From NCBI GenBank assembly GCA_023374025.1, contig SIJG01000076.1, forward strand, positions 1 to 64,000: a DNA stretch of 64,000 nucleotides. Reading direction: 5' to 3'. Source of the DNA: Heterodera schachtii (Eukaryota > Nematoda > Chromadorea > Rhabditida > Heteroderidae). How positions within the stretch are numbered: position 1 is the stretch's first letter; each line of letters opens with the position of its first letter. The translations under genes were made by a program, and so were the position numbers. The notes under the pieces were generated by a model that was given only the letters and a program-made list of their open reading frames with translations, had not been told where the DNA came from and did not search any database. Positions 56,623 to 64,000 of this stretch are shown here, one piece after another.

Positions 56623-56639
56623 TATTTAATTTTCATGAT

Positions 56640-56850
56640 TTCAGTTGGATTTGCAGCGATTTTTGGATGGCTTCAAATTGGCACTGATTTCGCCACGTTT
56701 CGAAATTTTGGTGGACACGCATTTTGATGGCAAAAGCGAATTAAACATTTAGAATACACGAATTTGCCAAGTTGATGGACTAAATTGTGTGATTGTGGGT
56801 GAGAATTTTCGTCCGCTGCCCAACAAAATTCGCTTTAATCTCCTTCAGGT
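56640..56850 (+). pseudogene. F-box-like first-exon remnant
   Basis: After 'tttcag' at 56644 the sequence reads WICSDFW-like, then FKLALISPRF and VDTHFDGKSEL in shifting frames, and ends near 'cgtccgctgcccaacaaaat'. Short, broken. Confidence 0.5.
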
Positions 56851-56999
56851 AGATTAATTCAAATTCAAAAGCATTGTTATATAAAAATATCAAATTTATT
56901 AAATTTTAACAACCCTAGTGTTTAAAAATTTATATTTTCGTGAAAAATTAAAAATTAAATATGGAAACCTGGCAATCTTATTATTTAGTCAATTGTTAC

Positions 57000-58059
57000 A
57001 ACTGTTTAAACGTAGAGTTAAACGTGTACTTGTTTCTGTTTGGACTTAGACCTTATACCCGGTTTAGTTGGGCCCAAAATATCAAGAACCCGTCCAATTT
57101 TGTTTAAACTCATAAAATCACAGCAATTTGCTTTTGTATGCTTCTTCACACAAAACCGGTGCCCAGCAAATTATGAAGAGCTTTCTTTTGTCCAGTAACA
57201 TGCAAATTTTGGCAAAATGTGCTCATTTTTGGCATCGTTTTATGTTTACAAAAAAAAAATTCTTGTCAAAAATTATGCATTTTACCTGGGAAGAGTTCCT
57301 TAAGCATTTTATCCAGGGTTTCCCATTGGAAAAACTCACACCCCAAGGACAGTATACATACACCAGTGTTTTTTGGGATTTAATTAATTATTGAAATTTT
57401 ATTTATTTTTTCTAACGCCGATATTCTTTTTCCAAGAAGCTAAGCCCAAATCCAAGGACGTTCTTGGCATGGGACCTTGTTTTATCAATCATTTTCTTAA
57501 ATATTTTGGCATTTTTTCTTAAATATTTTGGGATTTTTTGTAGAAATAAACCCTCATCCTTTTCATGACACTTTTATATTATTTTAAAAATATTTCGCTT
57601 AATCTCTTCTTTCAAATATAAATGAATAACTAAAAGTGTCCGTGACATTCCCTGGCGTCGCGATAAAAAACAAAACTCAGTGAATGGAGTGGCGTCCCGT
57701 CACATTTTGTGCTGTGGTCAAACTGTTTCAAAAGCCGCCGCCGCCACACCGCACATTCGTCCATATAGCCCAATCAATTTGCAAAAACAGCGCGGTCAAA
57801 GCTGCTCTCCCTATCCGCGGTCGGTCCATTTTCCATCTTTTTTTTTTCATTATTATTTTGAGTTTTGTGCTTTAAATTCCCAGAAATTATTTTGATCAAA
57901 ATTTTATAATCATAAATTTAAATTACGATTATTATTATGTGTATTTAAAATCTTTGCATTTTTATTTATTTATGTCCCAAAATCCACAACATTTTCTGTC
58001 CGCGCCGCACCCTTAATCTGTATCGCGATTTAATATATTAGAACGAAAACAAAAATTAG
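57000..58059. other. Spacer with two unassigned open frames
   Basis: 57128-57394 reads IMHFTWEEFLKHFIQGFPL near its end, which looks protein-like but matches nothing I know. 57680-57800 is locally GC-rich (gccgccgccgcc). Neither has enough support to call a gene. Confidence 0.25.
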
Positions 58060-58210
58060 TGAGCAAAAAAGAGATCCACCAATTGAAATTTGTCTTTAAA
58101 GGGTTGGAATTTTCGTCATTCCATTGAGCCGTCTCCCCAATTTAGCTTTGCTTCATTTTCTATTGGCTAACCCATATCCATTTATTATTTTTTTCGTATG
58201 TCATGAAATA
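58060..58210 (-). pseudogene. F-box-like C-terminal remnant
   Basis: The order of words 'ccattgagccgtctccccaa', 'ttgcttcattttct' and 'cccatatccattt' follows the minus-strand locus at 50.58-50.70 kb ('ccattgaaccgccgtctccg', 'accgtttcattattc', 'tcatcccattcat'). Only a short decayed piece. Confidence 0.45.
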
Positions 58211-58407
58211 TTATCCCCCTCACCGATTAGCAATTTTTTTATGAATTTAAAACTTTTTGATTTTTTATTTAATTGTCCCAAATTGAACCAAAAAATAAGT
58301 TAAACGACATTTAAAATTATTCTTTGTGCTCATCTCTTATCACATTCAAGCAATGTTTATTCAAGTAAATCCAAATTAATGCATTGAAATGATATTTATT
58401 GGAAATG

Positions 58408-59300
58408 AATGAAATTATGATTAAATGATTTTAAAGGAATAGGGAGGGAATAATTTTAAATTTGATATTAAATATTATTAATGAAATTATGATTAAATGA
58501 TTTTAATGGAACAGGGAGGGAACAATTATTAATTTGATAGAAATATTATTAATAAAATTATGATTAAATGATTTTAAAGGAACAGGGAGAGGACAATTTT
58601 ATTAATAAAATTATGATTAAATGATTTAAATGAATAGGGAGGGAAATAATTTTTAAATTTGATATTAAATATTATTAATGCAATTATGATTAAATGATTT
58701 TAATGGAACCAGGGAGGGAACAATTATTAATTTGATAGAAATATTATTAATAAAATTATGATTAAATGATTTTAAAGGAACAGGGAGGGGGACAATTTAT
58801 TAATAAAATTATGATTAAATGATTTAAATGAATTAGGGAGGGAACAATAATTAAATTTGAAATTAATATTATTAATAAAATTATGATTAAATGATTTAAA
58901 TGAATTAGGGAGGGAACAATAATTAAATTTGAAATTAAATATTATTATGAAATTATGATTAAATGATTTAAAGGAATAGGAACGGAACAATAATTAAATG
59001 TGATATTAAATATTATTATTAAATTATGATTAAATGATTTAAAGGAATAGGGAGGGAACAATAATTAAATGTGATATTAAATATTATTATGAAATTATGA
59101 TTAAATGATTTAAAGGAATAGGAACGGAACAATAATTAAATGTGATATTAAATATTATTATTAAATTATGATTAAATGATTTAAAGGAATAGGGAGGGAA
59201 CAATTACTAAATTTGAAATTAATATTATTAATAAAATTATGATTTTAAATGAATTTAAAGAATAAGGAAGGGGACAATTATTAAATTTGATATTAAATAT
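58408..59300. repeat. AT-rich tandem array, about 13 units of about 70 bp
   Basis: 'aattatgattaaatgatt' recurs about 13 times at spacings of roughly 51-83 bp, each followed by 'aggaatagggagggaacaat'-like sequence and 'gatattaaatattatta'. Two alternating unit lengths suggest higher-order structure. Non-coding. Confidence 0.85.
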
Positions 59301-60747
59301 TATTTATTATACTCCGTATCCACTCGTTAATTCGATAAGTAGATCTGAGTCCTGGCGGTTTGGCCAATAAATTACAATGCCTTTGGCTTAATAATTTTTT
59401 ATTCATTGTCTGCGTATTATGTAGTATGTACAGTTTCGTTGTATTAAAATAGAGACAACTCCCCAATTTTCATTTGTTTCAACTAGAGCCCGGGCGCCCG
59501 CCGGGCTTTTGGTTTTTTGAAAATTTATACAATCCTCAACTGTTTAAAAATTTTTAAATTTTTCTTTGCGACGCCTACATATAGGCACCGTAAGATTCAA
59601 AACCCGCCTAAAATATTCAAAATTAGTCTAAAATTAGCAATTTTTTGGTGAAAATCTCTTAAATGGATGCAAAACTTAAAAATTTTCCTGTCGACCCTAA
59701 AATTGGCTTAAAATTTAAAAATTTAGTCATTTTTTGACAAAAGTCAAAATTAAAATTCTTTCCCAGCGGCGCCTACCTGCATTAAATTTATTTATTATTT
59801 TATTTAAATATTTTTTTAAATATTAAACTATAATCAGAACTGGGGTTTTTATGTGCCAAAAAATTTTAAACTTTCAAAAATTTTGTTAAAATATGCTCCA
59901 AATTATTTGCTTTTCACCATGTGAAAGTTTTTTTTGGTTGCTTTAATAAGAAACGAATCATTTTTGGTGAAAACCGGCTAAATTCCTTCTCTTTTTGGCG
60001 GTGATGGTTTTCAAATGACACTAGGGATTCGAATGAAATTTCAAATCCTGGTCATGTATTTTAAACAGGCAAAAAATTGTGACTTTCTGATGTAATCATT
60101 CACCTACATAAGCAGATATAGGTTTTTAAAATATAATCAGTGGTCAAAAAAGGCTTGTCATCTAAAATTGTTGCTTTAATTTTTGAACATATTAAAATAG
60201 CAACAAAAAAATCCCAGTTCCGTTAAAATTATTTTTATAAATTTTGTTTAATTATTAAAACATACTGGAACAGGCATACAGAAAAGAAGTGCCTAGCTCT
60301 GTGACAATAATGCACCCAGTGCGCTGCGCGAGCCTAAAATTTAGTAATTAAAAACAGCTAATTTCTGTTTTTCAATTCCTGCCTTTCTTTCTGCGTAGCG
60401 TTAATTTTAATGGAAAATAAGCGCAAAAGAAAGAATAAATATTCATTGGGCAGTTGTGCTTCCAAAATTTTCGGCAACATTCTTCGCCGGAAGCTGAAAA
60501 TAATCCATTATTTTTGAAATATATTTTTAAATGGAAAAAATTGCCCTTTCAACTCCGTACATTATTTAAAATAAAACTGGGGAAATTGTTTTAGCAACTC
60601 AAAAACAATCAATTAGGGATGGCATTTTTAAGCAAAAAAATAATAATCACAAACCGGCAATTAAAATTTTGTCATTGATTTTTATTTTTCATGTAGTAGG
60701 AAAAACAAAATAATTTTGCTTTTCATGCTTATCTGAGAGCGTGCCAA
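59301..60747. other. Repeat-derived DNA, no gene
   Basis: 59486-59508 ('agcccgggcgcccgccgggc') is a GC palindrome of a different type. 59570-59790 holds decayed copies of the 'ttttttgacaaaa...ggcgcct' module. The remainder is AT-rich. Confidence 0.4.
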
Positions 60748-60860
60748 GTGAACAGAAGTTTACAAAATGCCATCCCTAGACAAATAATGGGTTTCATGTA
60801 CATATGCCCAATTAATGTTTTTGCCCATAACTGTACCCAAATCTTTGTAAAAACAAATAA

Positions 60861-61187
60861 TTACTGCAGTTCAATGGAAACGGCCGAGGTTCGAAATTCT
60901 AATGCATTGCGGCTGTTAAAATATTCCCAGAAGTGCAAATCGCATCTTAATGTTGCCCTATTTCTTGCCCTGGCTTCACCAACAATAAATTGCCAAATTG
61001 TAATCTCTTCCCGAACACCAAAATTATAGCGTCGTTCGGGGCACAAATTCTTGGGAGTTGAGTTGCTAAACAAATCAGTTTTATTGCTTTCTACAATAAG
61101 CTCTGCTGTCTCAAGCTCAGCAGGTAGTTTTGCATGGTACCAAAGCAAAGTGTCATACCGAACTCCGTTCCAAAATTTTTCGAGAAA
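60861..61187 (-). CDS. Unknown open exon, about 105 codons
   Basis: Open minus-strand frame with protein-like composition (FWNGVRYDTLLWYHAKLP, CPERRYNFGVREE, DLHFWEYFNSRN), stop at 60861. There is no ATG at its upstream side, so it would be a 3' exon. It lies downstream of the calpain exons on the same strand, but its frame does not join their last visible donor. Family not recognised. Confidence 0.3.
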   Translation of the reverse strand, partial: FLEKFWNGVRYDTLLWYHAKLPAELETAELIVESNKTDLFSNSTPKNLCPERRYNFGVREEITIWQFIVGEARARNRATLRCDLHFWEYFNSRNALEFRTSAVSIELQ

Positions 61188-61350
61188 AGTGTGAATTTTT
61201 TACGAATTTTATTTTCCTTTTTTTAATGAGAAAGCTTAATATTTACTCCTTGTACTTCAACCTCCCCCACATTTTACCCTGCTATGGCCAAAGGCAGTTT
61301 TGTTGCTTTTTTAAAACTAATACCCATTTTTTTACTTGGTCACGCTGACC

Positions 61351-61896
61351 AGCAGGGATGGCAAGGAATTCCGTATTTCCAAAGTTTTTTGGATCGGAAT
61401 TTCATTTCGGATTTGAATGTAATTTTTGACATTTGACTTTCAAATAAAATCAAAAGCATAAAATTTTGTCATTTTTGGACAAAATCTTAACAAAATGCAT
61501 GCAATTTCAGAATTTCGCCGGAGGCGCATATCCGACCGCACTCCTGATTTTTTATAAAATTAGCCCTAAATCGCGAAAAAAAGAAGCAATTTTTGCACTA
61601 ATGTAATAAACAATTCGCACTCACCTTTTCAAAAAAAAAAATTTCCCGGCGACTCCTATCGGCACCGCCGGGCCCCCTGCCAGAAGTTGAAAAAAATTCT
61701 GATGAAAAGCAGAATAATTTTTTATTCAAAAAACCAAAAACTTTTTGACATCACGTTTCACTTTCAACTTTTAATTTTATAATGATATTTGTTCAAAATT
61801 TCCGGCTTTTTGGAGTCAGAATTTCGATTTCCAACAATTTTGTGCCTCGGAATTCCGATTACAGAAAATTTTGGGGCCTCGGAATGCCATCCCTGA
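61351..61896. mobile_element. hAT-type MITE (CAGGGATGGCA family)
   Basis: Ends AGCAGGGATGGC and GCCATCCCTGA, with flanks cgctgacc and cgccgacc (8 bp, one mismatch). Two GC palindromes inside (about 61510 and 61646). The 'ggaattccg' and 'cggaatgcc' arms recur at 3.75-3.85, 12.09-12.18, 56.1 and 62.5 kb, so this is a common local family. Confidence 0.75.
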
Positions 61897-61977
61897 CGCC
61901 GACCATTCAAACGGAAGAAATTTAATTAAACTACATTTAGAAGAATATTTTTGAAAATACTCGGACTCAAAAACTTA

Positions 61978-63368
61978 CTACATTCCAATAGTCCCTGTCG
62001 TAAAAATGCGCAACAAAAACTCTCCTTCTTCATTTTTTGCATAAGTTGATGGTATAACCACATAATTTCCAGCTTCAAGTTGAAAATGATGTGTTGCCTG
62101 CAACAAGAGTTTGTTAACATTTTTAAACTCACTTTTTAGGAATTTACTTTTTTATATCAGTTTTTTAAAAATAATGGTAACAATTAAAATTAAATTTTAT
62201 AATTTATCCTATTTGGCTTTATTATACAATTTTATTATTCATAGACTTTTTGTATATTATTAGGCTGCGGATTTCGTAAGTTTTTTTTCTGCAGTTTTAT
62301 TTTGGTGAGAAATTCATTTTTGGTTTTTTAAAAGCTCCTATTCGTCCCTCCAGGACCGCTGTGAAAAATTTTGAAAACATGGTCTTAGATTTTGTTTATT
62401 TACACTTGAAAATAAATAATTATGGATTAGCAGAAAACAAACAAACAAAAAATTCCGAAAATTTCCAACTTTTTCAAAAATTTCGATATCCAATTTTTCG
62501 GAAACCGGAACTCAGAATCCAAATTAAGAAATCACAATTTTGTGCCATCCCTAGTCCCAATTCTGTTTTGACTATTCGCACCTAAAATATAGGCTTCTAT
62601 ATTTTGGCGCATTTGGTATTTGCCTCTGATTTATTAATTTGCCTTTCCTCAAATCTGCTATTTAATTATTTTTAAAATTTATTCAACAACTATAAAAATA
62701 AATAAATTTAGATTTTTTAATGTTTAAGACCTGCAAAATAAAAGAACAGTTTTTGAATTTTTTTTGTGTTTCGAATTTATTTTTGTTTATTTTCGAATTT
62801 TATCATTGTTTAAACATTTACTTACCTCTCTTACTCTCGAAAAAGCTGGAGTTTCAGCATATGACGGAAATGGAAAATTCTCGGCTTTCAAAAATTCTGG
62901 TGACTCATACTTAAAAATTAAAAATTACATTAATCTATTTTTGGTCATACGTTATGGGGCCCAGAATTTGTGCGGGATCCCGTGGGACCAGCATTGAATT
63001 TTTGAAAATAACAAAAGACAGAATGCCAACAATTTTCTAAATTAAAAATGCAGTTTCTAATTGTTTTTTTCTTTTGATAAAATGAAAAATTCCTCAAAGA
63101 TCAACTTTTACCATTTTAATATTTTTTAACTTCACCCCCTTTTTAATATTTTCACCCTTAATTCGGCCCCTATTTTTGGTATTTTTCCCTAAAAATCCGG
63201 GCACCCTAACATGTTTTACCACACGAAACACAGAGAAGCCGATTTGTAATTTGGTCCGGCTCTCTTCTCTTCTGTATTTTTGTAAGAGCGATATCACCAT
63301 AAATTCGCTTCGATTTTGTTCATTTGCCAAAATTTGAATCCAATATTGTGGATTTTTGACAAAACTCA
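61978..63368 (-). CDS. Calpain-like gene, C-terminal C2-like (domain III) exons
   Basis: Exon 63368-63220: SFVKNPQYWIQILANEQNR, FMVISLLQKYRRE, KLQIGFSVFRV. Exon 62909-62826: YESPEFLKAENFPF, AFSRVRE. Exon 62097-61978: ATHHFQLEAGNYVVIPSTY, EEGEFLLRIFTTG, stop TAG. All GT/AG, phase 0 joins. The order (NPQY, LLQK, IGF.V.., REV..., YVVIPST, EFLLRIF) is that of calpain domain III, which follows the Cys-protease core of Ca2+-dependent cytosolic calpains. The protease core should lie beyond 64 kb on this strand. No EF-hand (penta-EF) region follows, as in atypical nematode calpains. The stop at 61978 overlaps a strong GTAAGT donor, so a further exon is possible. Intron 2 contains remnants of the CAGGGATGGCA repeat. 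Confidence 0.75.
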
Positions 63369-63608
63369 CTGAAATACAAAAAAAAATAAATTAAATATTA
63401 AATTAAAATTCCCATAAGATTGTGTATATGCAATCTTTTTACAATTTTCAATCAATTTTTTACGGTTTCTCTGGTGAATACTGTGATGGGACCGTTATAC
63501 AGTATAAAAACCACCAAAAGGGCGTCATATAACGACTTAGCATTTTTGGTATGTGTTTTCTCTTTCATTTTTTCCTTTTCCGGCACCCTCCTGCTCTTAG
63601 TTCATTAG

Positions 63609-63836
63609 TAGGTTGGCATTATGATTTTAGAAAAATCCTTAGCAAAAAAGCATTAAAAACGATTTACACCCTAATAATGACCCGAAATTTTTCAGAAAAT
63701 ACACCCTAACAATTAAAATTTTTCCCAAATATTGATTACCTACAATTTTTTCTCCATTAAAATTTTTAATTTGCAATTTTTTTCTGCCTTTTAGGTGCCT
63801 ATTTCGTGACTTTTGTGCCAAAAAGTGCCGTCCCTA
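63609..63836. mobile_element. Short hAT-type MITE, TSD TTCATTAG
   Basis: A 228-bp element with imperfect ends (TAGGTTGGCA and TGCCGTCCCTA) between perfect 8-bp duplications TTCATTAG (63601-63608 and 63837-63844). The right arm, 'ttttaggtgcctatttcgtg', resembles the element at 35.87-36.45 kb. Confidence 0.75.
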
Positions 63837-64000
63837 TTCATTAGCATTAGTAAGGTTGTTCATCAGTCGCTTGGCCTTGAGTCTCGACGCGAGAGGGTTC
63901 TTGTCTTTTTGGGTCTCGGTCTCGAGTCTCAAGAATTTTTGGTATTGAGTAGCCCTTCCCCATTCAATGAATATTTTTTTACTTACTTGATCCATTTCTT

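Noticed and set aside
58772..58990. Repetitive frame SFKSFNHNF...
   Set aside because: Translation of the 70-bp AT-rich tandem array.
58408..59300. Possible CRISPR array
   Set aside because: Units are contiguous and variable with no unique spacers, and the genome is eukaryotic.
60748..61029. Plus-strand frame MNRSLQNAIPRQ...
   Set aside because: Overlaps a longer, better-composed minus-strand frame; no motifs.
63420..63608. Hydrophobic 62-codon plus-strand frame
   Set aside because: Short, lies upstream of the calpain exons on the opposite strand, and has no recognisable family.

Overview
The window looks like nuclear DNA of a plant-parasitic cyst nematode (Heteroderidae, Globodera/Heterodera type). 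The basis is AT-rich sequence with small-intron genes, SPRY-domain genes with the coiled-coil plus SPRY layout known from cyst-nematode SPRYSEC/RanBPM-like families, and a large, decaying family of F-box-like genes with the characteristic 'RPQLGLKLAL', 'FELVNER' and 'LLKRC' blocks. The genus assignment comes from remembered family resemblance and was not searched.

Region 0-18 kb: a two-exon secreted Cys-rich protein (0.8-1.5 kb), then a nearly identical 4.5-kb block present twice in direct orientation (3.09-7.59 and 11.42-15.93 kb). Each block holds an F-box C-terminal fragment, a LINE-ORF1-like gene and most of an SPRY gene on the minus strand. Copy 1 of the SPRY gene can be read through 8 exons (314 aa). 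Copy 2 has a 1-base insertion in exon 3. Several small DNA transposons with clean terminal inverted repeats sit between and inside these genes.

Region 18-25 kb: an inverted-repeat element with a GC-rich core, a broken BTB gene, an F-box remnant, and a compact group of intronless reading frames (22.3-24.0 kb): a one-TM microprotein, an adenain/Ulp1-like cysteine protease, a broken unknown frame, and a TATA-binding-protein paralogue. This virus-like packing is the most unusual item in the window.

Region 25-36 kb: a damaged GT31 glycosyltransferase, then a collagen prolyl 4-hydroxylase alpha gene (minus strand, 33.6 to 29.1 kb). Its exons read well, but one exon is absent from its expected place and one carries a 1-base deletion. 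Two partial copies lie on either side in opposite orientations, one running into an assembly gap (35,417-35,723).

Region 36-59 kb: about ten F-box-like loci, mostly partial, on both strands, mixed with hAT-like, foldback and tRNA-headed elements. One 2.8-kb repeat-bounded segment carries a multi-exon coiled-coil gene. The best preserved F-box locus is at 55.1-56.0 kb. Region 58.4-59.3 kb is an AT-rich tandem array. Region 59-64 kb holds an unknown ORF, the C-terminal exons of a calpain-like gene on the minus strand, and two more MITEs.

Overall this is accessory-type nematode DNA: expanded effector-like families under rapid duplication and decay, in a dense background of non-autonomous DNA transposons that share a GC-rich palindromic module. 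All exon models were read by eye from splice signals and reading frame; none has transcript support.
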